Made by a program: the position numbers and the translations under genes. Under the pieces are notes generated by a model that ran no database searches, was not told the DNA's origin, and saw only the letters and a list, made by a program, of their open reading frames with translations. DNA of 64,000 nucleotides from Flavobacterium sp. KJJ (GTDB taxonomy: Bacteria; Bacteroidota; Bacteroidia; Flavobacteriales; Flavobacteriaceae), in assembly GCF_000708595.2 (NCBI RefSeq), contig NZ_JARP01000007.1, forward strand, positions 124,001 to 188,000, in the 5' to 3' direction. Positions 18,097-25,962 of this stretch are shown one piece after another; the stretch's first letter is position 1; each line of letters begins with the position of its first letter.

Positions 18097-18100
18097 CGGC

Positions 18101-19150
18101 ATGCAAATCGAGAAAAAAGACATAAGAGCCTTATCAAAAGATCAGTTACGAGATTTTTTTGTCGCAAATAATGACAAAGCTTTTCGTGGAAATCAAGTCT
18201 ATGAATGGTTGTGGAGCAAAGGAGCGCACAGTTTTGAGGATATGACGAATGTTGCCAAAACAACACGTTCTATGCTTGAAGAAAATTTTGTTATCAATCA
18301 TATTAAGGTTGATACGATGCAGCGAAGCAGTGACGGAACAGTAAAAAATGCCGTTCGTCTTCATGATGGTTTGGTTGTAGAATCTGTTTTGATTCCGACC
18401 GACACTCGAACAACTGCTTGTGTTTCAAGCCAAGTAGGCTGTAGTTTAGATTGTAATTTTTGCGCTACTTCACGCTTAAAAAGAATGCGAAATCTAGAGC
18501 CAGGCGAAATTTATGACCAGATTTTGGCAATAGATAAAGAAAGCCGTTTATATCATAATCATCCGCTTTCGAATATTGTTTTTATGGGAATGGGCGAACC
18601 TTTAATGAATTACAATAATGTCATCAAAGCGATAGATATGGTGACGTCATCTGAAGGCTTAGGAATGTCGCCAAAACGTATTATGGTATCGACTTCTGGA
18701 ATCCCAAAAATGATCAAAAAAATGGCTGATGATGAGGTGAAATTCAAATTAGCTGTTTCACTGCATTCAGCAATCGACGATATCAGAGCTCGAATTATGC
18801 CTTTCAGCAAGAATTTTCCCTTAGCAGATTTACGTGAGGCATTAGAATATTGGTATAAAAAAACCAAAAGTAAAATTTCTTATGAATATGTAGTTTGGAA
18901 AGGAATTAATGACGATAAAGCTTCGATTGATGCATTAGTGAAATTTTGTAAATATGTGCCTTGCAAAGTCAATTTAATCGAATACAACCCAATTGATGAT
19001 GGAGAGTTTCAGCAAGCTTCAGAAGAATCAATAATGGCTTACATTAAAGCGCTGGAAAATATTGGAATAGTGGTGAAAGTACGCCGAAGCCGAGGAAAAG
19101 ATATTGATGCAGCCTGTGGTCAATTAGCCAATAAAGAAGCAGAAATGTAA
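18101..19150 (+). CDS. rlmN: 23S rRNA (adenine2503-C2)-methyltransferase, also acting on tRNA
   Basis: A 349-residue radical-SAM enzyme that methylates A2503 of 23S rRNA and A37 of some tRNAs. The 4Fe-4S cluster motif is C114-x3-C118-x2-C121 (GCSLDCNFCATS). The two cysteines of the ping-pong mechanism are present: C107 (TACVSSQ) and C339 (DAACGQL). The GMGEPLMNY and VSTSGIP motifs of the family are also visible. Length and order are normal. No ribosome binding site precedes the ATG. A 20-bp hairpin terminator follows about 100 bases downstream. Confidence 0.97.
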   Translation: MQIEKKDIRALSKDQLRDFFVANNDKAFRGNQVYEWLWSKGAHSFEDMTNVAKTTRSMLEENFVINHIKVDTMQRSSDGTVKNAVRLHDGLVVESVLIPTDTRTTACVSSQVGCSLDCNFCATSRLKRMRNLEPGEIYDQILAIDKESRLYHNHPLSNIVFMGMGEPLMNYNNVIKAIDMVTSSEGLGMSPKRIMVSTSGIPKMIKKMADDEVKFKLAVSLHSAIDDIRARIMPFSKNFPLADLREALEYWYKKTKSKISYEYVVWKGINDDKASIDALVKFCKYVPCKVNLIEYNPIDDGEFQQASEESIMAYIKALENIGIVVKVRRSRGKDIDAACGQLANKEAEM

Positions 19151-19245
19151 TATAATATTTCGTAGAAAGATGTTATCATGAGAAAAAAAAATATTCAAAA
19201 TGAGGATAATGTTCCATCGCAACATTTGATAGCATTATGATAAAC

Positions 19246-19297
19246 AAAAAAGCATTAAAAACAAGAGCCTTCTTGTTTTTAATGCTTTTTTTTTTGG
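19246..19297 (+). terminator. Strong 20-bp hairpin terminator between rlmN and the next lipoprotein
   Basis: 19246-19265 and 19272-19291 are perfect 20-bp reverse complements (AAAAAAGCATTAAAAACAAG and its partner), with loop AGCCTT and more T after. It lies between convergent genes and can act in both directions. Confidence 0.85.
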
Positions 19298-19312
19298 GCA
19301 AAAAGGATGATT

Positions 19313-20173
19313 CTATTTTTTCAAATCGATTTCTTCCGTTACTCCATCTTTTGTAATCTTAGCAAGCGTATCGCAATCTCCGGTGCCATAATCAATAACT
19401 GCTGTTGCTCCATTTTTAGTAATTGAAACAACTCCTTTAACAGCAAATGACTTTTTGCAGGAAGCTTTAAATTCTAAAGGTGTTGTGATTTCAGCTGAAA
19501 AAGTATCTCCATTCGGGAAAGTTGTTGTACCGCTTCCTGTTACCACAAAAACATTGTCTTCCCAGTTAAACCACGTGTCATAACCAGCAGTCATTTCTTT
19601 AACCAAAGAACCTTTTCTGCTGTATACTTTTCCATCATCAAAAGTAATAGTCAAATCAATAGCTGCAGTCAAAACGGGATGTGCTGTCGCTAATAAATCT
19701 GTTGTTTTTACAGTTCGCACTATGCTTTTGCTTCCTTGAAGTTTTTTGCCATTGTGATAAAATCCGTCAAAAGTATAGCTAATAGTCTGGGTCGAAGCTG
19801 AAAAATCATTAGAGAAAGAAATAACCATTTTTCCTTTTACTATATTTCCGTTTTCTAATGTACATCCTTCAACGCCAAAATCGACTGTTCTTGTCCAGGT
19901 ATTATTCGTTAAAACCGTTGTAATAGTAGCACAGCTCGGAAGAAAGTTTTTTACAGGTCCGCTTGGTTTTGCAGCTATGTTTTGCTGTGCGTTAAATTGA
20001 TCTTCGGCAATGTTTGTTACATCATCTATCGAGGCATCTATAGTAGAATTTGTAATAATTTCATCGTTTGAAATTTTTGCTGATGAACCGTCATTTGTTT
20101 TTTCATCAGAATTACAGCTGATAAAAAAAGATAAAGCGACTAATGTTCCAATAAATAAAAATTTTGTTTTCAT
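19313..20173 (-). CDS. Hypothetical lipoprotein
   Basis: A 286-residue protein with a clear lipobox (LVALSFFISC, Cys20), so it is a lipoprotein of the cell envelope. The mature part contains two regions of similar flavour: PSCATITTVLTNNTWTRTVDFG with VEGCTLENG, and KSFAVKGVVSITKNGATAVIDYG with TGDCDTLAK. Each pairs a beta-rich block with an FG/YG turn and a Cys in a G.C motif. I recognise no named domain. Short hypothetical lipoproteins of this plan are frequent in Flavobacteria. It is a single gene; the rlmN terminator separates it from its neighbour. Confidence 0.7.
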   Translation of the reverse strand: MKTKFLFIGTLVALSFFISCNSDEKTNDGSSAKISNDEIITNSTIDASIDDVTNIAEDQFNAQQNIAAKPSGPVKNFLPSCATITTVLTNNTWTRTVDFGVEGCTLENGNIVKGKMVISFSNDFSASTQTISYTFDGFYHNGKKLQGSKSIVRTVKTTDLLATAHPVLTAAIDLTITFDDGKVYSRKGSLVKEMTAGYDTWFNWEDNVFVVTGSGTTTFPNGDTFSAEITTPLEFKASCKKSFAVKGVVSITKNGATAVIDYGTGDCDTLAKITKDGVTEEIDLKK

Positions 20174-20317
20174 AATAAATTAAGTTTTACGTGATTTTAA
20201 TTAATGAATTCAAATTAGGCTTTAACTAGATTGTGTTTTCGGTGTGGTTTTTTAGATTAGTGTATAAAATATTGATATACTAACATAAAATACACAACGT
20301 ATTTTTATTTAAAATAG

Positions 20318-20325
20318 TATATTTG
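20318..20325 (+). promoter_or_regulatory. -7 element for the polyprenyl synthetase
   Basis: TATATTTG matches the consensus; the ATG at 20334 is 8 bases further, so the leader would be only a few bases long. Confidence 0.55.
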
Positions 20326-20333
20326 AAATCGAA

Positions 20334-21311
20334 ATGAATATTACTTCTCAAATAAAACAGCCCATCTTTAACGAGATGGAACTTTTTGAAACAAAGTTCC
20401 ATGAATCGATGACTTCAAAGGTTGCATTGCTGAACCGCATAACCTATTACATCGTAAATCGTAAGGGAAAACAAATGCGTCCGATGTTTGTTTTTCTGAC
20501 TGCAAAAATGGTTTCTGGCGGTATTGTAAACGAGAGAACCTATCGTGGCGCTTCTGTTATTGAATTAATTCATACTGCAACTTTAGTACACGATGATGTA
20601 GTAGATGACAGTAATCGTCGTCGTGGCTTTTTCTCCATAAATGCACTTTGGAAAAATAAGATTGCCGTTTTAGTTGGTGATTATTTGCTTTCAAAAGGAT
20701 TATTGCTTTCTATTGATAATGGCGATTTCGATTTACTGCGAATTATTTCAGTTGCCGTTCGTGAAATGAGCGAAGGAGAATTACTTCAAATCGAAAAAGC
20801 CCGCAGACTTGATATTACAGAAGATATCTATTATGAAATTATCCGAAAGAAAACAGCAACACTTATTGCCGCTTGTTGTGCGCTCGGTGCAAAATCTGTA
20901 ATTGAAGACGATGCTCAGGTAGAAAACATGCGAAAGTTTGGTGAGTTGATCGGAATGGCTTTTCAAATCAAAGACGATTTATTTGATTACAGCGAAGAAG
21001 CCATCGGAAAACCAACGGGAATAGATATAAAAGAGCAAAAAATGACACTGCCTTTAATTCACGTTTTAAATACTTGTACTCCGCAGGAAAAAAAGTGGCT
21101 GATAAACTCCATCAAAAACCACAACAAAGACAAAAAACGCGTCAAAGAAGTGATTGCCTTTGTAAAAAACAACAATGGTTTGGCTTACGCCGAAAACAAA
21201 ATGGTGCAATTCCAGCAGGAAGCACTTTCTCTGCTTCAAAACTTCGAAGATTCTGAGTATAAAGAGGCGCTGACTTTGATGGTGAATTATGTTATTGAGA
21301 GGAAGAAATAG
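20334..21311 (+). CDS. Polyprenyl diphosphate synthase (trans-isoprenyl, long chain)
   Basis: A 325-residue enzyme that extends prenyl diphosphates with isopentenyl diphosphate. The first Asp-rich motif is D87-D88-x2-D91 (HDDVVDDSNRRRG) and the second D214-D215-x2-D218 (KDDLFDY). GKQMRPMFVFL near residue 45 is the IPP-binding part. A small residue at the place where short-chain synthases have aromatic residues before the first motif (IHTATLVHDD) fits a long-chain product such as the menaquinone side chain. No hairpin separates it from the convergent lipoprotein gene, which ends 2 bases away. Confidence 0.92.
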   Translation: MNITSQIKQPIFNEMELFETKFHESMTSKVALLNRITYYIVNRKGKQMRPMFVFLTAKMVSGGIVNERTYRGASVIELIHTATLVHDDVVDDSNRRRGFFSINALWKNKIAVLVGDYLLSKGLLLSIDNGDFDLLRIISVAVREMSEGELLQIEKARRLDITEDIYYEIIRKKTATLIAACCALGAKSVIEDDAQVENMRKFGELIGMAFQIKDDLFDYSEEAIGKPTGIDIKEQKMTLPLIHVLNTCTPQEKKWLINSIKNHNKDKKRVKEVIAFVKNNNGLAYAENKMVQFQQEALSLLQNFEDSEYKEALTLMVNYVIERKK

Positions 21312-21313
21312 GT

Positions 21314-22231
21314 TTATTTTTTCTTAGATTTTTTAACTAATCGATATTCTCCCTTTTCATTATCTTTATATCCCGCAGGAGGTCTTACGTCACTTCCATT
21401 AGGATAAAAATATACATAATTTGGTTCTGATTCTTTTCTTTCAATTAATTTGATATTGTTTTTATCTACTGAAAAGATAATTTTTCCACTCCAAGTAGAT
21501 TCCCAAATATCTCTACTAAAACCTTCTAGCTTAAGATCGATATAGATTTTATTTCCTTTTATCGTCAAAGTAATTTTATTAAAATGAATTTGAGCCGATG
21601 ACATATTTGATTGCACGTAACAATTTTTTATTTCTGAGAGTGAAGACGAATCATTTCGAAACCATAGTTCCAAATAAGATTTATATTTGTTGGAGCATAG
21701 ATAATCTAAATCTAAAGCACTTTCAATAGTGCATTCTTTTCCTGTTTTATCTAATTTGCTATCGCTTAGAGCATCCATTGCAATGAAGGATAATGCAGCT
21801 CTTTCAGGTTGGGATATTGTTTTACAATAATCTTGATTTATTAAAGATTCGTAGTTTTTATTTGTCCATAAAAAAATTATTGTTTTATTTCTTAGTGGTT
21901 GAAAATTAATAAAATCTGCCTTAAATTCTTTTAGAAACATTTTTTTTTCTTGGATTAACGAATCTTCTTTAAGAATTTCCTTCCAATATGATTCTATACT
22001 AATAATTGTATCAGTTTTATATATTTCTTTCCAAAAGTTATTAATGTTAGGCACTGGACAATCTCCAAAACAATCAGTAGCATTGTCCCAGTAATTATAA
22101 ATCCATCTGGCTTTCCCCATTTTTATATACTCGGACATTGCGGAATCTCTATCTTTTAATTTTTCTTCAGATTTTTTATGTTTGCAGGAACAAAGTAGAA
22201 TAAGAACTATAATGCAGATTTTTTTGATCAT
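21314..22231 (-). CDS. Hypothetical lipoprotein, tandem paralog B
   Basis: A 305-residue protein with a lipobox (IIVLILLCSC, Cys16). It is homologous along its length to the next gene upstream (22241-23116): both share FKADFIN, NYCKTISQPERAAL / NYCKTMSESERAAL, a Cys-containing LDYLCSNKYKSY / LDYPCSEKYKYF block, GNKIYID / GNNIFID, and the ending YRLVKKSKKK. No known domain is recognised. The four spaced cysteines in both copies suggest disulfides in the periplasm. The two genes are 9 bases apart and surely cotranscribed, with this copy second. Confidence 0.75.
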   Translation of the reverse strand: MIKKICIIVLILLCSCKHKKSEEKLKDRDSAMSEYIKMGKARWIYNYWDNATDCFGDCPVPNINNFWKEIYKTDTIISIESYWKEILKEDSLIQEKKMFLKEFKADFINFQPLRNKTIIFLWTNKNYESLINQDYCKTISQPERAALSFIAMDALSDSKLDKTGKECTIESALDLDYLCSNKYKSYLELWFRNDSSSLSEIKNCYVQSNMSSAQIHFNKITLTIKGNKIYIDLKLEGFSRDIWESTWSGKIIFSVDKNNIKLIERKESEPNYVYFYPNGSDVRPPAGYKDNEKGEYRLVKKSKKK

Positions 22232-22240
22232 TTTTTAAGA

Positions 22241-23116
22241 TTATTTTTTTTTAGATTTTTTAACTAGACGATATGTGCCAGTCCCATCATCTTTATATCC
22301 GGCAGGAGGTAAATGATCGCTATAGTTAGGGTAATAGTATTCGCAGTCTTCTTCTGATTCTTTCCAATCAATTACTTTGATATCGTCTTTGTCGACTAAA
22401 AAACTAATTTTACTATTCCATTTGCAGTGCCTAATATCGCGGCCAGACTCCCCAATTTCATAATCGATAAATATATTATTCCCTTTCACAGTTATGTTTA
22501 TTTCATTAAAAGCATCAAAATTTGATGATCCTGCAAATGTTTCTTGTACTGGAGAGCAATTGTTTATTGAATTTAAATATTTAGTATCATTTCTAAACCA
22601 ATATTGCATAAAATATTTATATTTTTCTGAACATGGATAATCTAAATTTAAAGCAATATGTATGGAACAACTCTCATTTCCCTTATCGTAATAAGTGTCG
22701 AAAGTATTCGATAATTTTGCGACAAAACCGAGAGCTGCTCGCTCAGATTCTGACATTGTTTTACAATAATTTTTATTTATTAAAGTTCCTGGTTCAACTT
22801 GATTATCATACCAAAAGAATTTTATTTTCTTATCTTTTAATGGAGGTGAATTAATAAAATCAGCTTTAAATATTTTAATTAATGAATCTTTTTCAATTAT
22901 TTTTTTCCAATACAAGTCACTGGCAATAATTGTATCCGTTTTAAAAACTTTGAACCAATTTGTAGCGATAAATTTTTTAGAATCCACTTCAATATTTTCT
23001 TCTGAAGCGTTACGCTCTTTAGATGTAGAATCTATTTTAGTAAATTCTTTTTGTTCAAATTTCTTTTGTTGGCAGGACCAAAGTGAAATAAGTACTAATA
23101 GGCAGATTTTTTTCAT
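22241..23116 (-). CDS. Hypothetical lipoprotein, tandem paralog A
   Basis: A 291-residue lipoprotein (LLVLISLWSC, Cys15). It is the first gene of the pair and clearly homologous to the 21314-22231 gene, with the same order of blocks and the same C-terminal tail (RPPAGYKD / LPPAGYKD, then YRLVKKSKKK). Divergence is strongest just after the lipobox, where this copy carries a charged linker (EQKEFTKIDSTSKERNASEE). Duplicated lipoproteins of unknown role are common in Bacteroidetes. The 298-base spacer upstream (23117-23414) shows no ORF and no clear promoter. Confidence 0.75.
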   Translation of the reverse strand: MKKICLLVLISLWSCQQKKFEQKEFTKIDSTSKERNASEENIEVDSKKFIATNWFKVFKTDTIIASDLYWKKIIEKDSLIKIFKADFINSPPLKDKKIKFFWYDNQVEPGTLINKNYCKTMSESERAALGFVAKLSNTFDTYYDKGNESCSIHIALNLDYPCSEKYKYFMQYWFRNDTKYLNSINNCSPVQETFAGSSNFDAFNEINITVKGNNIFIDYEIGESGRDIRHCKWNSKISFLVDKDDIKVIDWKESEEDCEYYYPNYSDHLPPAGYKDDGTGTYRLVKKSKKK

Positions 23117-23414
23117 TATTAATAAGAATCAATATTTTTTAATTGAAGGTTTAAACTTACAAATTATTAAAAAAGTATAAATGAGACAGAAAATAATTTT
23201 TAAAAGATTTCAAATTAATAGTAAACGAAGCTATTGTTTTGATTTTCTTTGTTTTTATATGGGCTGGCAATGAATTAAGTAAAAAACAAATCCAATTTTT
23301 GGATTTTGAATTTAAAATTTTATTTTTTTTTCACTCTCATGCAACCATTTCAAATCGACAATCGTCTATGCTAATAGAAGTCTATTTCTAAAACCAAAAA
23401 CCAAAAGCGTATAA

Positions 23415-23975
23415 ATGAAAATTATTCATTTACATCAAGAAGAAACCAAAATCATAAAGTTGGCTGTCGAAAATAATCGGCAGGCACAACAGCAGATTTA
23501 CAGTAAGTTTTCTTCAAAAATGTTGAGTGTATGTCGACAATATATAAAAGACATTCAGCTGGCAGAAGATGTAATGATTACGGCATTTATGAAAGTGTTT
23601 ACGAATTTAAAAAACTTCGAACACAAAGGAAGTTTTGAAGGCTGGATCCGCCGAATTATGGTTAACGAATGCATTTCGTATTTAAGAGTTCAGAAAAAAG
23701 TAAAATTTGCCGAAGATGAGTTTTTTGTTGAAGAAAGCTTTAATGAAATCGATAGCCAGTTTACAGTTGAACAAATTCAATTTTTGATAGACGCTTTGCC
23801 TGATGGCTATAAAATGGTTTTCAATTTATACGCTATTGAAGGCTACAAACACAATGAAATTGCCAAGATGTTAGGAATTAATGAAGGAACATCAAAATCG
23901 CAATTATCGCACGCTAGAAAAATGCTGCAAACACAAATTACTATTTTAAAAAAACAAGATAATGGAACCGAATAA
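23415..23975 (+). CDS. ECF-type sigma-70 family RNA polymerase sigma factor
   Basis: A 186-residue sigma factor. Region 2 is visible in CRQYIKDIQLAEDVMITAFMK, followed by FEHKGSFEGWIRRIMVNECI, and region 4 in ALPDGYKMVFNLYAIEGYKH with the helix-turn-helix HNEIAKMLGINEGTSKSQLS. There is no region 1 or 3, as expected for the ECF group. The next gene overlaps it by 14 bases and encodes a single-pass membrane protein with a soluble N-terminus, which suggests an anti-sigma-like partner. The third gene is an outer-membrane protein, a plausible target or sensor. Confidence 0.93.
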   Translation: MKIIHLHQEETKIIKLAVENNRQAQQQIYSKFSSKMLSVCRQYIKDIQLAEDVMITAFMKVFTNLKNFEHKGSFEGWIRRIMVNECISYLRVQKKVKFAEDEFFVEESFNEIDSQFTVEQIQFLIDALPDGYKMVFNLYAIEGYKHNEIAKMLGINEGTSKSQLSHARKMLQTQITILKKQDNGTE

Positions 23976-24666
23976 TTTTGAAAAGGATTTCCGTGAAAAA
24001 CTAAACGAGCGCAAAATTGAACCAAGCAACAAAGCCTGGGATAGATTAGATGCTATGTTGAGTGTTGCTGAAGAAAAAAAACAACCTAAAACGAAAAACA
24101 GAAAATGGTTGTATATCGCAGCCAGTTTTATAGGGTTTTTGTTGGTTGGAACTTTCTTTTTGAATCAAAATAAAAATGCAGTTGAAATTCCAAAAACTGT
24201 AGTTGTTGAAAAAGAATCAGTTGCAAAAACTACTCTAAACAATGTTGATTCAATAAAAACGGAAAATGTAATTGCTGAAAGAAATTTAGGAGACACTTTA
24301 ACGAAACAACAAAAAATAAATAATCAAATTTCAAATAAAACCAGTAAAAATGAATCAAAACAAATAGCGGAGTCTTCAATCATCATCAAAAACAATCAAG
24401 AAAAACAATCAATCAATAATCAAACTTCAGTCGCAGAAAATCCTAAAAAAGAAACTGTTGATCAGTTGTTAGAATCTGCAGAAAAAACAGTTGTGGCTGA
24501 AAGTTCGGAAAAGCCAAAATCAAAAATTAAAATCAATGCCAACGACCTTCTTAATCAAGTCGACGGCGAATTAGAACTTTCGTTCAGAGAAAAAGTAATT
24601 ACAAAAGTCAATAAAAATTACCAAACGGTAAAAGTGGCCTTGTCAAACAGAAATAAACAAGAATAA
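23962..24666 (+). CDS. Single-pass membrane protein, possible anti-sigma factor
   Basis: A 234-residue protein that overlaps the sigma gene by 14 bases. Residues 1-45 are charged and cytoplasmic (ending with AWDRLDAMLSVAEEKK), residues about 52-69 form a membrane helix (WLYIAASFIGFLLVGTFFL), and the rest is a low-complexity periplasmic region rich in Lys, Asn, Ser and Glu. The layout, position and overlap are those of Bacteroidetes anti-sigma proteins, but the zinc-binding HxxxCxxC of ZAS anti-sigmas is absent. The role is inferred from context only. Confidence 0.65.
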   Translation: MEPNNFEKDFREKLNERKIEPSNKAWDRLDAMLSVAEEKKQPKTKNRKWLYIAASFIGFLLVGTFFLNQNKNAVEIPKTVVVEKESVAKTTLNNVDSIKTENVIAERNLGDTLTKQQKINNQISNKTSKNESKQIAESSIIIKNNQEKQSINNQTSVAENPKKETVDQLLESAEKTVVAESSEKPKSKIKINANDLLNQVDGELELSFREKVITKVNKNYQTVKVALSNRNKQE

Positions 24667-24791
24667 GTTATTAAACATCAATTAAAATATCAATTGCGAT
24701 CCAATATAATCTTATATAATAAAAGCAGATAATTTACAATTCACAATTTATAATTCATAATTAAAAATCATCAATCAAAAATCAATCAATC

Positions 24792-25838
24792 ATGAAAAAT
24801 TTTACCATTTACCTCGTAATTCTAGTATTCTTATTTGTCAGTAAAGTGCTTGGACAAGAGAGTTTTGAATCTAAAGCAAGAAAAATTGCCAATAAAATAG
24901 AGAAAATTACAAAAGAAGAAAAAGCAACTCTAAAAGAAGAAGTTGAAGCTGTAAATGTTCAATTATCTGAAAGAAAAATAACTCAGGAACAAGCAGATAA
25001 ACGCAAAAAAGAATTGGCAGAAGCAAGAGCCGTAATCATCGAAGAGAAAGTGACTTTGGCTCAAAATGAACTTAATGATTTAGTACAGCAAAAAGTCGAC
25101 GGAAAAATAAAAGAACAAGATTCAATAAATAAACATACGCTGGTTATTCACTGGAATGACAGAGATTGGGAAAAGCGCCATAAAGATTCTATTCGTGGCG
25201 AAAGAAGAACTACATCGCAATTTGTTTTTGCAATGGGTTTAAATAATACAATGGTCGATGGCAAACTTCAGGATTCGAATTATAGTTTTATGGGTTCACA
25301 TTTTTACGAATGGGGTTTTACCTATAACTCTAGATTAATGAAAAACGATAATTTATTGCATGCAAAATATGGACTTTCATTGATGTATAATAATATTCGC
25401 CCGACAGATAACAGAAGTTTTGTGGTAGATGGCGATCAGACTAATTTACAGGCAAATGCTATAAATCTTGAGGAATCTCGTTTTAGAAACGTTTACTTAG
25501 TAGCACCGGTTCATTTAGAATTTGATTTTTCTAAACCTAAAGAAAGCAACGGAAAAACTTATTTTAGAACACATAAAAGTTTTCGTTTTGGAGTTGGAGG
25601 TTACGCAGGAATCAATGTAAAATCAAAACAAATTTTGAAATTTGATGACAATGATTATAAAAGCACACAAAAAACAAAAGGCGACTTTAATACCAATAAC
25701 TTCATTTATGGATTAAGTTCTTATATCGGATATAAAGAATTGAGTTTGTATTTAAAGTACGATTTGAACCCTTTATTTCAAGATAATTTAATCAAAGAAA
25801 ATAATATATCATTAGGATTACGCTTAGATTTGAATTAA
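24792..25838 (+). CDS. Outer-membrane beta-barrel protein with N-terminal coiled coil
   Basis: A 348-residue exported protein with a signal peptide (MKNFTIYLVILVFLFVSKVLGQ). Residues about 25-110 are a highly charged coiled coil (KIEKITKEEKATLKEEVEAV, then KERKEL-type heptads). From about residue 125 to the end, short amphipathic strands with aromatic residues (QFVFAMGLNNTM; YEWGFTYNS; LSLYLKYDLNPL) end in LGLRLDLN, consistent with a PorT-like barrel. It is third in the sigma module and may be a surface sensor or target. A repetitive AT-rich spacer, including AATTCACAATTTATAATTC, precedes the start. A terminator follows. Confidence 0.7.
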   Translation: MKNFTIYLVILVFLFVSKVLGQESFESKARKIANKIEKITKEEKATLKEEVEAVNVQLSERKITQEQADKRKKELAEARAVIIEEKVTLAQNELNDLVQQKVDGKIKEQDSINKHTLVIHWNDRDWEKRHKDSIRGERRTTSQFVFAMGLNNTMVDGKLQDSNYSFMGSHFYEWGFTYNSRLMKNDNLLHAKYGLSLMYNNIRPTDNRSFVVDGDQTNLQANAINLEESRFRNVYLVAPVHLEFDFSKPKESNGKTYFRTHKSFRFGVGGYAGINVKSKQILKFDDNDYKSTQKTKGDFNTNNFIYGLSSYIGYKELSLYLKYDLNPLFQDNLIKENNISLGLRLDLN

Positions 25839-25860
25839 GTATATTAAGTTTAGTTAGTGA

Positions 25861-25890
25861 AAAAAGTGCTTCGAAAGAGGCACTTTTTTT
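25861..25890 (+). terminator. Terminator of the sigma-factor operon
   Basis: AAAAAGTGCTTC (25861-25872) pairs with GAGGCACTTTTT (25877-25888, one G-T pair) around a GAAA loop, then more T. Confidence 0.8.
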
Positions 25891-25962
25891 ATTTGAAATC
25901 GACAAATTTCAAGATGGATTTGTGTACTTTTACAGGCTTTCAACTTAAAAAATATTTACGTT

